Below, piece after piece: positions 34,175 through 45,544 of a DNA stretch of 64,000 nucleotides. Every line of letters begins with the position of its first letter. The stretch's first letter is position 1. Below the pieces are notes generated by a model. The model made no database searches. It saw nothing but the letters and a program-made list of their open reading frames with translations, and was not told the origin of the DNA. Location of the stretch: positions 19,862,953 to 19,926,952 of the forward strand of contig NC_064036.1 of assembly GCF_932526225.1 (NCBI RefSeq). The letters run 5' to 3'. The translations under genes and the position numbers were made by a program. The stretch comes from Nematostella vectensis (Eukaryota; Cnidaria; Anthozoa; Actiniaria; Edwardsiidae).

Positions 34175-34366
34175 AATTCTGACCGACAGGAAACTTTCGT
34201 ATAACACGAATTATGCGCAAATCCTAAATGCTAATTAAAACGTTATTTTTGTTAAAAAAGAACAATGTTCATTATCTGTAGAGAAAAAATAGAGCAAAAT
34301 ACTAGTCAGTTCAGTCTTTTTTTCAGTAGTTAAAACTACTGTATGGCTATAATCGTATCCTGTTTA

Positions 34367-34372
34367 AATAAA
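34367..34372 (+). terminator. Polyadenylation signal AATAAA
   Basis: AATAAA 193 bases after the stop of the furin-like gene, with a T/G-rich stretch downstream (GGTTTTTGTTGTCG near 34442) that may help cleavage. Confidence 0.5.
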
Positions 34373-35429
34373 GATTAATACATTGCACTGGGCTGTATAC
34401 GCTGTTTTGGGCTATAAAAATATGGTATAGCTATGTGACTTGGTTTTTGTTGTCGTCGCGCAAGTACCCTATGTGTCACAATCTATCCAGCCAATCAATT
34501 ATGCAACTCCAGGCCCCACTCGGTCTTACGCTTTTACGTGTTTTTACTGACTCATTTTAGTGCTTCAAAAATCGTATGTTCACAGAAAAAGGCAGCTGGA
34601 AAAGTATTTAATGAGAAAATATGCGGATTCAAATGGGCTGATTGTGGTCGACGTTTAAACTAGTCTTTGAGGAACCGTTTTAAGCTTAAAAGCCTACGTA
34701 CAAGCATATAGTAAAATCTACCCGTGAATCCCGCACATTGCGTTCTTCAATTGTAGCAGCAGCTAAAAAAGGACTATAGAAGCTCTACACTACTATTCTC
34801 ATCAGATGTCACGAAGCCAAATCAAAGCAGAAAGGTAATGCTATCATATTATTACTTAACAAGGAAATTTCACATCAGCAACAAGAAGAAGTTAAATAAT
34901 CTTAAAAAAAAGTCATGATAGAGTCCCGCACGATTATTTTAATTCACAATAATCAGATAATGTAAATAAAACGTATAAATTAAGTAGCAGTTTCCGTTAT
35001 ATTTCTTATATTTTTCAAGTTTTTCTATTCAAACTTAAGCTGAAAATTGTCACCAAAACAGAAGGTTTTCTGACCGTAGCTTTACATTGTGAACATAACT
35101 TTTAATTTTGCCGGTTGTCATTGATTCAAATCACCGAGTTCCACTGTGATTTTGATTGGCTAAGAAAGCAAATCCTTGAATGCTGATTGGTTGCTAGTAG
35201 TTAATTGGCTTCTATGTCAGTGTGAATCGTAGAAAACGTGCATTTATTTGCATAGTTAACAACACAAAAATGCTGGCAAAACTGTCATTAGCAAATGTTT
35301 TTTTCTTGTAGTTGTTCTATGGATTTTCTCAATGTCTTGGCCCTATTCATAGCTGATTAGCTTTTACTTATTCATGAGCATGGTTCAAGAGTTACTCGTA
35401 TGTAATAATGACCTGATTCTATTGTACCC

Positions 35430-35600
35430 ACTCCTCCTTGCACCTCCTGTTCCATTGATTTTACTTCTCCTTGCACCTCCTGTTCTATTGTTCCTACTCC
35501 TCCTTGCACCTCCTGTTCTATTCCTACTCCTCCTTGCACCTCCTGTTCTATTGTTCCTACTCCTCCTTGCACCTCCTGTTCTATTGTTTTCACTCCTCCT
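35430..35600 (+). repeat. CCTCCT-rich minisatellite
   Basis: About five units of 27-33 bases sharing CTCCTTGCACCTCCTGTTCT. It reads open on both strands in several frames, which are artefacts of the repeat. Confidence 0.85.
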
Positions 35601-35934
35601 ACTTTTTCTTTTGTCTCTACTCCTCCCAACTTTGCAGGTCAAAAACACCCTATATTACTACTTATGAGGATCCGATCCAAAAGAATGTTATATTTCGTTG
35701 AAATGTTTGTTTACAGCGCTAATGATGTTGTAAAAATACAGACGTCTCGATGCTACTGCCTCTTCATCAGTGTCTAAAAGCTTTAAGAAAACAACCATTT
35801 GAACAAAGTATAACGTGAATTCCCTAGCGCTGCCAGCCCTAATCAACACCACGTTGAATTTTTACCAGCATCCGATGCCAAATAAGTCTATTGAGATGCA
35901 TTAAAAAAGTTAATTATCTGAAGTAGATAGAGAT

Positions 35935-36990
35935 AGATAGAGTTATTTATTTATTTATCTATTGCAGCGAAAAATAAAAAACGCTGAATTACGGAAAATT
36001 TACAATAATTATAAAAACCTATATATAAAATGTATTAAGTGTTGTAAACATCCATTATTATATATCTAAAATCTAAAAGTAATTATGGTACACTGTGAGC
36101 GCATTCGAAAAAATAAAGGTGGATCCACACCTCTTTGTTTTGCACCAAAAGTACATAAAAACGCGATTGGCTCTAAGGACTAATGAACATTTGTGAACAG
36201 GAGGCAGTAGGTTGGCGAGCTGATGAAAGAGGCGTGCGGTAAGATCTTGCCTTCGTTTACACAGGGGATCCAAGCAAGCTACAGTTAAGGCATCGGTGTA
36301 GCTAACTTGAGGATGAATTATACGCATAGCGCGCCGTTGAAGCCGCTCAATTACCTCTGAGAGGTATTTCGGTAGGCTGTTGCTGAACACCTGGTATGCG
36401 TTCTCTGTTACGGGAAGAATATATGTAGTGTGTAAGCTCATTAGGATCTACACCAGAGCGATTAAGTTGACGTAACAAATACAGCCTTGACGCGACTCTC
36501 TTGACAATATCGGACACGTGTGCATTCCATTTCAGATCGTTTGAAAAGGTAAGGCCTAACAGCTTAGCGTTTACTCATACCTCAATAGTACTACCGTTAA
36601 TAACAGGCTCAAGAGTGTCCCTCTGCTCTTTAAAAAAACTTTTGCGTAGTTCTTTACACTTGGACTCGTTTAATCTAAAGGGCTGACCAGCAGACTGCGC
36701 CGCAAGATCCTCTACAGCAGCTTGAATGGTACTAGGTTTAGAGCGGGTAACGATTTCTGGATGGTTGTATCATCCACGTACTTCCATGTATCTACACCAG
36801 AGACCTTGATGTCATTTATCATTATAGCAAACAACCAGGGCCCTAGTTTAGTACCCTCTGGTGCACCGGTTTGCACTTGCCCTCAATTTGAGAAACAATC
36901 CTGAGAAAGTTTCACCCTCTGCTTCCTGTTCGTAAGGAAACTTTTGATCCAATCCATAATTGCCATGCCATAATTTCCGATATGCCATTG
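35935..36990 (-). pseudogene. LINE reverse transcriptase remnant (jockey/CR1-like), 5'-truncated
   Basis: Read on the minus strand, the order is WIKSFLTNRKQRVKLSQDCF, TGAPEGTKLGPWLFAIMIND, then WKYVDDTT (a YVDD catalytic box). After frame changes the C-terminal LINE region follows: YLSEVIERLQRRAMRIIHPQ and PLCKRRQDLTARLFHQ (36073-36441). The 3' UTR seems to end in a TAAATAAATAAATAA-type tail near 35940-35965. The endonuclease and the first half of RT are absent, as is common for target-primed insertions that stop early. Confidence 0.75.
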
Positions 36991-37732
36991 TTGGCATAGC
37001 AGAAAAACGTATTGCGCATGCGCGAGTTTTCAGAACCATTTAAATCCAAGATGGCGGACTAGAAGGGGAAGTTTGCAGCAACTTTTGCTGCTTCGTACAC
37101 CTAAATGGAAAGAGTGATTGCCTATGCTATTCAAGGGCAGTTGTATAGTGTACATTTGAAGATACTGACATGGCATTGCTGTTAGCAATTCACCTTATAT
37201 TGGTACAAATTGAAGATATTGTAAACGATCGCCGAAGTGTATGGTATTATCAAGTTTTCCCGTATGGGTGTTTCAGAAAATATTGAAAAATAAGGACAGT
37301 TCTGAATATATAAGGTTCATACTTTTTCAGATGATAGACTAAGACTTGCTTTAAAAAATATCAAATGTGATCTTCATACTTTTAATGTGATCTGTTGAAT
37401 AGGGTTTTGAATGTTGAGTTTCAAGATTCGACTCCGATCGAAGTTTTACTTACGTAATGATTGTTTATCTGGTGTGGACAACCAAGAATAGCAGAGTTAA
37501 TAGGTATATAACACGTTATCTGTGATCGCTAGAATGACGAATAGTGTATTTCAAAGATAAATAAAGTTGAAGTCGCCATTTAATCACTGTGTTGTATTGT
37601 ACTGCCAACTTTCGCGCTTATGACAAAAAGGGCGGGAAAACATGGACGTGCGCGCGTACCCTTTCCCGCTCTTTTTTTGCAAACCATTTAGCGGCTTTTG
37701 AAGGTGGAAGCAAACTGTTATTAGTGTTGCAA

Positions 37733-39740
37733 CCTTGAGCGGGTTTGTCATTTTGCCCTCCGTTCAAGATTATCTAATGATTTTTGCTCGGGCAACTTAT
37801 CCGTAACAGGCATTAGAGATTCTAGGGCTTGCGGAAACAGTGTTTCTATCACGGTTTGCGTCAGACATCTGCGCGAAAACGTAAACAATAGCAAAATCCG
37901 CTGCTGCTTCCTTGCGAAAAAGGGCCAACCCTGTGGGGGGAAAATTGTGCCGTGTCCTCAGCGGCTTTTCGGTGTGCTTGACGCTTTAGATGAGGGATAT
38001 ATCGGAACAGCCATCTGCGAAAAACACTTAAAAGTCGCAGACAACGACGAAGAAGTGACTTCAAACCCATATCCCCTTCAACGAAAAAAGTAAGAATTAA
38101 AATATAAGCTTGCGGTTAAACAAAAAATTATTTTGTAAGATTATACACAATGTAACTGATAATCGTTTTTTTAACTAATTAAAATGTTAGCGAAAGAGCT
38201 GCTAAGGCGGGTGTCTTCATCAGAGGAGGAGAGCACTGTTCTCAGATCCGCCCTGACACCAGAAGTACTGTCCTTAAGAGCAAAAATTCAACGTGAATTT
38301 ATTAAATATTCGTATTTAAATTAACTAAATAAAGTAAAGAGACAAATAAATTTAGTAAAATATACTACTAAAATATAATTAAATAATCGAACATTTTAAT
38401 ACAGTATATTTTATTTCCCCCAAATCCTCTCCACCATTTAAGAGATTATCCCAGGGCTTCCACCATTCACCGACGCATTCACTACCTCTCTAATGGCCAA
38501 CCTCTCTAGGATGCCCAAACCTTTCGGAGCTTCACAGAAAAAATGTGCACCAGGCTTATTTGATATGATACATGAGACCATCACTAGCCCTCAACATGGA
38601 GAGGAGAGAAGAAAAGAGAGCAAGCAGAGAACAGTTACAATCCTGCATAACCTCTCATCTTTTAGAAGTCAGGTACTCTATGTTTCTGTTTCTATGTATT
38701 TTTATACAAACAAAGTGTATTTAGTCTGAATTTTTTTGCCTTTTCACCAACATTCTGTGCAAGATGGGCTGGTGCTACATTTCAAGCAGTGTTTTTAATA
38801 ACATTCTTCAATTTGTTAGAAAATCAACCAACTGCAAGTTGATTGTGGTGTCTTTCTCTCTGCCTGTGGCACTTCCCGGCAAGGACTGATGGCAGGAAGC
38901 CTGATGGGATTTTTCCCTCACCCTCGCACAGTGCAAAGCAAAAAATGAGACCTTGCCGTGAAAAGAGCAGATATCACCAAATTCAAGATCAATGAGGCCA
39001 TGCAGGTACAGTACAAATACAGCTTATGAGAGTGAACTAGTTATACCATGTTTTACATGTGCCAGTTTTTTTCCTTCCACAACAAGAAATTCATGCTTTC
39101 AATAATTGACGACTTCCACGTCATCCACACCGTTCAGGACCCAAAAGCAGCTGTGACCAGTACAACATCGCACATGGCAACTAAGCTTCTTGACATTCAA
39201 GAAGCCGAGGCAGTACCAAGGCCCGAATCCACAGTCCAGCACTAGGAGGTCACAGTTAATGGGAATGTCTGCAGAGGAGGAATCAACATCACTGCACTCC
39301 AGAGAGAATTCAACACGTTCCTGGAGGATTATCTCGTACAGCCATATCTCGCTGCCCTCCCACCTGAAAGAAGAATTTTCAACATGGCAGATGCTGAGGA
39401 GTCCATACAACATTTAAGGTTAATAGCTTTTTTAAATTACTATTTGCTTGCAAATGGCATACAAGTAGGGTGAATAAGGGAATATGTGATACAGAGGGCA
39501 TACAAAAATACAAATTAGCAAACCAACTAAAATGTTATTTTGTTTAGGTGCTACACTGATCCTGAGATAGCTGAGAAAAGCTTCTCTTAAAACAGTTGTT
39601 CTTGTAGATGAAGAAGAGCGCTCCCTGAGAGGCATTACATGATATATGGAGGCATGGGTACACATCAACAGCGAAGTGCCTATCATCACTGACTACCTTG
39701 ACAAATACCTCATGATCACAACAGGAGACTGGCCGACATA
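37733..39740 (+). pseudogene. Unidentified multi-exon gene or element ORF, decayed
   Basis: Several plus-strand pieces look coding but I do not recognise the family. 37850-38090 reads CVRHLRENVNNSKIRCCFLA and GTAICEKHLKVADND up to a GTAAGA donor. 38493-38670 reads MANLSRMPKPFGASQKK up to a possible donor. About 38820-39005 reads INQLQVDCGVFLSACGTSRQ and MGFFPHPRT. 39080-39415 reads KFMLSIIDDFHVIHTVQDPK, TSHMATKLLDIQEAE and, after a TAG, ALQREFNTFLEDYLVQPYLA. 39600-39750 reads VLVDEEERSLRGIT and LMITTGDWPTYY. The set resembles a conserved invertebrate protein of unknown role. Internal stops point to decay. Confidence 0.45.
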
Positions 39741-40480
39741 CTACTTTTAAAAGAAAATGAAAATGTTGCAGATGCTAAGAATGGTTTTTGGCAAGTAAAG
39801 CTGGACGAAGACAGCATCTTGAAGACCTTCTGGACAACATTCGGGAGATACCGATAGTTGAGAATGCCATTTGGAATCACCACAGCACCGGAAGAATATC
39901 AGAGGCCACAACGCGCCAGTACTTGAAGGTCTTCAGGGCATCTATGTTGTCGCAGATGACATCCTCATCACAGGACAAGGGGAGACGGAAGAAGAAGCTC
40001 TTCGAGATTATGGCAGCAATCTAGTTACTATGAGGGAGAGGGCAAGACAAGTAAACCTGAAGCTTAATCCAAAAATGCTCAAGCTCAGACTACCAGAGGT
40101 CCCCTACATAGGTCACCTCCTCACCCCCGGAGGCGTCAAACCAGATCCCGAGAAAGTCCGTGCAGTACAGAAAATGCCGCGTCCAGATGGGAAAAGCAAA
40201 GCTAAGAAAATAAAGGCTGTCCAACGGTTCCTCGGGTTTCTAAACTACTTAGCAAAGTTTGTACCACATCTCGCACATGAGAGTGTGCAACTAAGACGTC
40301 TAACAGACAAAATAGCAAAGTGGGCGTGAGAACAACAACACCAAGACGCGTTTGAGAGGATCAAAAATCCATTAGCAAATCACCCGGTCTTACGATACTA
40401 CGATGTTAGTAAGCTAGTCACTATTCAGTGTGACAGCAGCGAAACTGTTCTTGGAGCCGCAAAACGCTTATATTGCAAGC
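39740..40480 (+). pseudogene. Gypsy reverse transcriptase / RNase H remnant
   Basis: Combining frames gives DAKNGFWQVKLDEDS (first catalytic Asp), LRMPFGITTAPEEYQR, then VVADDILITGQGETEEEALR, where the catalytic box is ADD rather than the usual MDD. Then come LKLRLPEVPYIGHLLTPGGV, KIKAVQRFLGFLNYLAKFVP and the start of RNase H (TIQCDSSETVLGA). Frameshifts occur near 39850 and 39930, and a TGA at 40327. No LTR, gag or integrase is attached. Confidence 0.8.
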
Positions 40481-40639
40481 AGGTAATTACTCGCTATAAG
40501 CGCTTCTTTACTTTTACAAAGTCTCAGACGAGATCATTCGGATTTATTGAGGAGGGGGGGAAGGTGTGGCTTGCTCAACCATATTTACCATTTGAAAAAA
40601 AGAATAATATTTGAAAAGCCTTCAATAGGGGGGCCGAGG

Positions 40640-41036
40640 GGGGGGGGGGGCGTTCACCCGGTGTATTGTTGCCGCCATCTTGGATTTAAAAAAAATGAAA
40701 AACGAGGGGAGTGGGAGGGGAGGAGGACTGAGAGCCCTCAAGCCGCATCCTGGCCGAGCGATTTTAACGTTTCCGGGCTCGTTCAGTGACGGTGAATTCG
40801 TTGACATCAAGCATGCTGTCGAGCGCAGGGCCAACGCCGCTGAGCCAGAACCCGCAGTCAGCAGCGAGGAAGAGCCTACCACAAAGCTATTCTCCTGTCC
40901 AGTGCGTAGAAAGCTATACACGCTTGGTTTGGTTAGAGCGGCATACACTATATGGCAAATGGGAGTTTGGCAAAAAACGGGAATGCATGTCTGACCGGGC
41001 CAAGCTTGCCCGGTGGAGGGGGACTCTCTAGAAAAG
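40640..41036 (+). pseudogene. C2H2 zinc-finger protein fragment
   Basis: Two frames overlap. One reads AILTFPGSFSDGEFVDIKHA and EEEPTTKLFSCPV. The other continues YTRLVWLERHTLYGKWEF and MSDRAKLARW. Together they give a C2H2-like pattern (FSCP...C..Y.R...L.RH). A frameshift near 40905 breaks it. Upstream lies a G-rich run (GGGGGGGGGG near 40640). The SAP-like ORF at 41508 may be the other end of the same gene. Confidence 0.45.
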
Positions 41037-41507
41037 TAGACGGGGGTGATCGTCACATCTTTTAGAGTATACAATTTCTAACAACTGCCATCTCTTAGGG
41101 GGGTTTGAAGGTTTTTTCAGATTTTGCTATCTCTTAGGGTGTAAAATTCGACCAACTTCTATTCCTAAGGGGGTGTTAAACGTTTTTTTTCGATTCTGCT
41201 ATCCCTTCGACCACACCCAATTTACCATCTCTTAGAGGAAAGAATTTCTGTTGACCACGCCTAAAGTGCCATCCCTTACGGGTTAAAATCAATTTTGCCG
41301 ACGACCACCCCCCGTCTTATTTTATCGGAGTCCCCCCTCCCGGCAAGCATGGCTACCACAAAAAAGTAGTCAGGGGGAGGAGGGGGGCGTACCATTAATT
41401 GGGAATGAAGCGGTAAAATCAACAAGCTGCATCTCTATACAGGAGAACGCCGATTAAATCAGCGAGTTCATATTACCGGCCCAAGTACAGGTGTATTTTT
41501 CCCGAAA
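41037..41507. other. Non-coding stretch with 'CTCTTAGGG' repeats
   Basis: The motif ATCTCTTAGGGG or a close variant recurs at about 41090, 41130, 41170, 41235 and 41275, roughly every 40-60 bases. No protein is seen. Confidence 0.5.
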
Positions 41508-41792
41508 ATGACACAGAATGCGGAGGCGGTAGAGGCTTCGAAGAAGGCAGCCGCCTACTTCCGTACGAGAGCTGCCATCCTAGATGTATGCCAACTAAAT
41601 CGCCCAATAGAAGCGAACGGCATCGACTTGTGCCACTTGTACTCCAGGTCCAGGCTGACCTTTCTTTCAGTGGCCACCCTTCCCACTATCTGCAAAGAGC
41701 TGGAGCTTCAAGTGCCCGGAGCAACCCGACGCAAAGCTTCTATTGTAGCCACGCTCGTGGATGTTATTCAAAGATGTAGTTGCGCAAAATAA
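41508..41792 (+). CDS. Small SAP-like domain protein (94 aa)
   Basis: The frame is intact from ATG to TAA. Residues 1-25 are Ala-rich and helical (EAVEASKKAAAYFRTRAAI). Residues 52-92 read SVATLPTICKELELQVPG, then RRKASIVATLVDVI and a CSC end. The L..LC..L.L...G..RKA..V..L pattern resembles a SAP motif, a helix-extension-helix that binds DNA in chromatin and repair proteins. An AATAAA overlaps the stop (41788-41793). It may be the 3' exon of a longer gene that included the zinc-finger fragment at 40640-41036. Confidence 0.45.
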   Translation: MTQNAEAVEASKKAAAYFRTRAAILDVCQLNRPIEANGIDLCHLYSRSRLTFLSVATLPTICKELELQVPGATRRKASIVATLVDVIQRCSCAK

Positions 41793-41799
41793 ATCCACG

Positions 41800-42990
41800 A
41801 TTTCTTGGGCCCCGATTATATTTGTTTCATGGTTACATGAATTAGATTTCTGAGTCGGTAATCCTGTGTTCTGTTGTAAAGACCAGAGTAAGTTTTTATA
41901 ATAACCTCAATACTCTCTTTTACTAAAAAGGAGAACAGCTTAAGGTGAGAGGCCTCACTATCGCAAATGTCTTAGCGTTCTTGCATAATTTGTATTTTTT
42001 AACAAACTTGTATTTGAACAAAGGATTTGAAAGTAAGCGAATTTTGACTATTTGATAAAGCTTTTTGTTTAATTATAATTTTAAACTATACAAAATTCTG
42101 CCAGTACCGCTTGTTAATTAAATAAAAACATGAAAAACTGTCATTTTCTTCTTTTGGCCGTTTTTTTTCTTAATAAGTAATTATCAGAAAAGTCTTATTG
42201 CAGTTCTGGTGAGGTATTTTATGCTTGTCGCTTTGTTTGTCACACTTTAAAATTACGTATGCATGGCAGCAAACAAAATAGTATCACGCGAGCCTAAAAA
42301 TCGCAATTTAATGCTATAAATGCTACGAAACTATTACCATTAAATCTTAGTATTGCCGACATTATATTCCTTTTGATTTGGGCACTCTTTCTTGTTTTCC
42401 TGGAGATTTGAAGGCGGTGTTTGAATGCAGAAAACCCGATACAGTAGTCAGCATTTTTTACAATTAGGGTCAAGTGGAGGTTATATCCCCTAAATTTTAT
42501 TTCACATATCAAAAGCAGAAATGATGCTCTTTTCGATGAATGCAATCATTTTGGTCAAATCCACATCTCATCGGTGATATTACACGATTATTTCAAGGCT
42601 TTTAAAAGTCATCTAAAAACATAAAATAAAATCTTTTTCTAACCACAAAATTGTCTCAAAACCGGGAGCGGGAGACGAAAAATTACTTTTCGGCTTCTAT
42701 CGCCAAAAATATTTATCCAAATTGCTAGGATACAGTGCATTCACCTATACCTATTACCAGTTTAATTTTGAGCTAGGGCGCCCAAACTTCATTTTTCCGA
42801 GAAATCTCGACGAAGTCAGACCGCTGGTCTTAAGCCTCCAGTCAAACTAGACTTGTAGAACATGAACCCTGTCCAAAACGTTGAATATTTAGTTAAAACC
42901 AGTTTAATTAAAGAGACTCCAGGCAATATTATAAACTGGAATGTTACGCTTGTTGTTAGCTACATTTGTAGTCATGTTTAGTTTTTTTCC
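41800..42990. other. Non-coding AT-rich stretch
   Basis: No coding exon, repeat structure or RNA gene could be supported by eye. Confidence 0.6.
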
Positions 42991-43004
42991 TTAGAAAGGG
43001 GAGA

Positions 43005-43227
43005 TGTTACGATATGATCGGTCTCCCTGTGGTAGCGGCCGCTAGAGTCAGCGGTCTTGTATAGACCGAAAAGTCGAGTTGCAATGCCCGAATAAAGTTC
43101 CAAACCAGTTTGCACAGTTATTATGCACCGAAACAGGAGGGTATCCTAAGTAGAGTAGAATACAGTAAGTGGGCGCCTCCGATTGAACCGGTAGTAAAAC
43201 GAAACAGCTCAGTTCGTGTCTGTGGGG
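43005..43227 (+). repeat. Possible Gypsy LTR fragment
   Basis: A purine tract (AGAAAGGGGAGA) directly precedes TGTTACGATATG at 43005, the usual arrangement of a polypurine tract and the start of a 3' LTR. An AATAAA lies near 43090. The end of the LTR and its partner were not found. Confidence 0.35.
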
Positions 43228-43279
43228 AGGTCATGCAGTACCCAGGGATTATATTCAACTTGTGAGAGAAATACATAAA

Positions 43280-43676
43280 TGAAATATTTGTCTACAAATA
43301 CTATTTTTATGTATTTACTCGAATTTTAGAATTGATTTGTATAATTGATTGGAATAACCGAGTGGGGGTGAAGGAACGAGGTCAATCAGCAGTACCCCCC
43401 TATAGGGGAGCATTAGCTTGTCACGAGTTTATCGCGTCGCGTGCTTCAGTCGCGTGGAGTCTTCAACAAGACAACATCTAAACTTTTTGAATTCCCTCCT
43501 CCTCCCCTTGCCTTCCACTTGGTTTGTTTTGTATGCCCACACCTTTACTTGGGCGTATTTATAGTATTGAATAATTTGAAATTTTGATATTTGGATTGAA
43601 TAAACAGGCTATGGGGATGTGGCCATAGCCATTTAATGCCAAACATGTGTGATGTATTGCCCAGTAAACAGAGCTA
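43280..43676. mobile_element. 397-bp insertion flanked by 52-bp perfect repeats
   Basis: The 52 bases at 43228-43279 are repeated exactly at 43677-43728, flanking this insert. The target appears to be Gypsy pol leading into DFFANLAGRKHLSKLDLR. The insert has an AATAAA and a hairpin (GGCTATGG...CCATAGCC) near its right end. It shows no poly-A tail, tRNA head or inverted termini that I can see, so its class is unknown. Confidence 0.6.
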
Positions 43677-43728
43677 AGGTCATGCAGTACCCAGGGATTA
43701 TATTCAACTTGTGAGAGAAATACATAAA

Positions 43729-44860
43729 GAGGATTTTTTTGCTAACCTAGCTGGGAGAAAACATTTAAGCAAACTCGACCTGCGTCAATAATACCACCAA
43801 ATAGTGGTCACTGAGGAGTCAAAGAAATACTTGACCATAAACACTAGCAAGGGTCTATTTCAGAACAACCCTTTGGTTTTTGCCGTTACCTCAAGTCCGG
43901 CCATTTGGCAGCGCGCTATAGACCAGGTATTGCAAGGTATACCTGGAGTACAGTGTACAGCTGCAGCCTTTGGGGAATGAGAGTAGTTGTTCCTAGTAAG
44001 AGTGCAAGAAGAGTTGCATGACAGTCACCTAGGCATAGTCAAAATGAAGGCTCAGGCTAGAAGCTACGTTTGGTTGCCAAGCATCAACAGCCAACTTGAA
44101 ATCATAGCAAAGCCTTGCACTGGTTGCCAGCAGAATCAGAAGATACCAAGCATGGTACCCCTGCATCGCAGGAATGGGCCACAACACCATGACAGGGCAT
44201 ACACATTGGTTATGATGGTCCTTTCAAAGACTCAATGTTCGTAGTAGTTTTTGAAGCAAATAGCAAGCGAACGTAAGTAATCCCAATGAAGTCCACTATC
44301 TCGACAAAGACCATAGAAGTCCTCAGGAGCGTGTTCGCAAGGTTCGGTATTTCAGAACAGATGGTGAGTGATAATGGCCCTCAGTTTGTCTCTGAAGAAT
44401 TCCAGGCCTACAAAAAGTCCAATGGGATAAGACAATCACTTCTGCCCCTTATCAACGAATGGCTAAGCAGAAAGATCCGTTCAAACATTCAAGCAAGCAT
44501 TGCGATCTATGGATCAGAGCTCCAAACCAGTCCAAGAGAAACTAGCGAAATTTCTGATAGGATACATGAACACTCCAAACTCAACAACAGGGGTGAGTTC
44601 AGCTCGAATCATGTTTGGGAGAACTTTACGTACCCGTTTGGATCTAGTTAAGCCCAACCTGAACCGGAAGATGGTCAATCAACAACATCAAGGCAGCATG
44701 CAAGCTGCAAATGCACCAGGCAACAAAACACGACTTTTGGAAGTGGGTGACCATTTTATGACACGTGATTACCGGGTAAATTTGAAGTGGCTTGCAGGAG
44801 TTGTCACGGCAAACACAGGCCCACTAATGTATCTACTATGTATTTGGTGGCACTAAATAT
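43729..44860 (+). pseudogene. Gypsy pol remnant: RT fragment plus integrase
   Basis: An RT piece reads FFANLAGRKHLSKLDLR, YLTINTSKGLFQ and AIWQRAIDQVLQGIPG (43731-43960). It is then joined by a deletion to integrase: ELHDSHLGIVKMKAQARSYV (H-H region) and CTGCQQNQK (C-C of the zinc domain). The core includes FGISEQMVSDNGPQFVSEEF (catalytic Asp) and, after a frame change near 44470, AERSVQTFKQA with the catalytic Glu. The end is FLIGYMNTPNSTTGVS and ARIMFGRTLRTRLDL. Stops and at least three frameshifts are present. Confidence 0.8.
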
Positions 44861-45544
44861 GGTTTGGAGAAGAAACATAGTCCAGTTGCTACAAACAGCA
44901 GTGCAACCAAGTGTTGCGGAAGCCGAAGAATCACCAGAAGTAAGTCTATCCGGGACTCATGATGATAGCCTACCTCGCACGCTAACCGACGCAGTTTAAA
45001 CGCTTCCTGCTTCACCAGAGGTTCCATCGGAAGAACCAGTGCTGCTTGCTCCTGATGTCAGTCCTGCTATACACCTACGACGATACCTCGATCGAGTTCG
45101 GAAGCCGCCCAAGAAACTGTATGTCTGAACTATATGTAGACATTGAACTACAGAACACTGTTGTTTGATGTTCGGTTTATTCAACAATTAGCACATAGAG
45201 AGGTTGATACCCATAATTTTACATTTTTGTGTGGAGGATACGTCACGGTTTCGCTGTGATTATGTTAATGTGTGTCACGTGTTCAGACTCATTAATAAAC
45301 ACATTCTTGTTGATCCGCCATCTTGTTGGTTTACTATGGATTGAGGCGTCAATACATGACAAAAGAGAAACGGGTAAGAAAGAAAGACACGCACTTTCCC
45401 AAAATCGGACCTTAATTTATACACGTTCGACTCAGCGTGAAAGACATACTCGAATGCGTTCAAACGGCAAAAAAGGTTCTAGAGCAACTACAACTGAAGA
45501 CAACTCAAATAATGGCGGCAGTACTTTTTTTTACCGACGTTGAC

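Noticed and set aside
35372-35667. Repetitive ORFs on both strands (Val/Gly/Glu-rich, Leu/Pro-rich)
   Set aside because: All come from the minisatellite at 35430-35600, which is open in several frames by composition.
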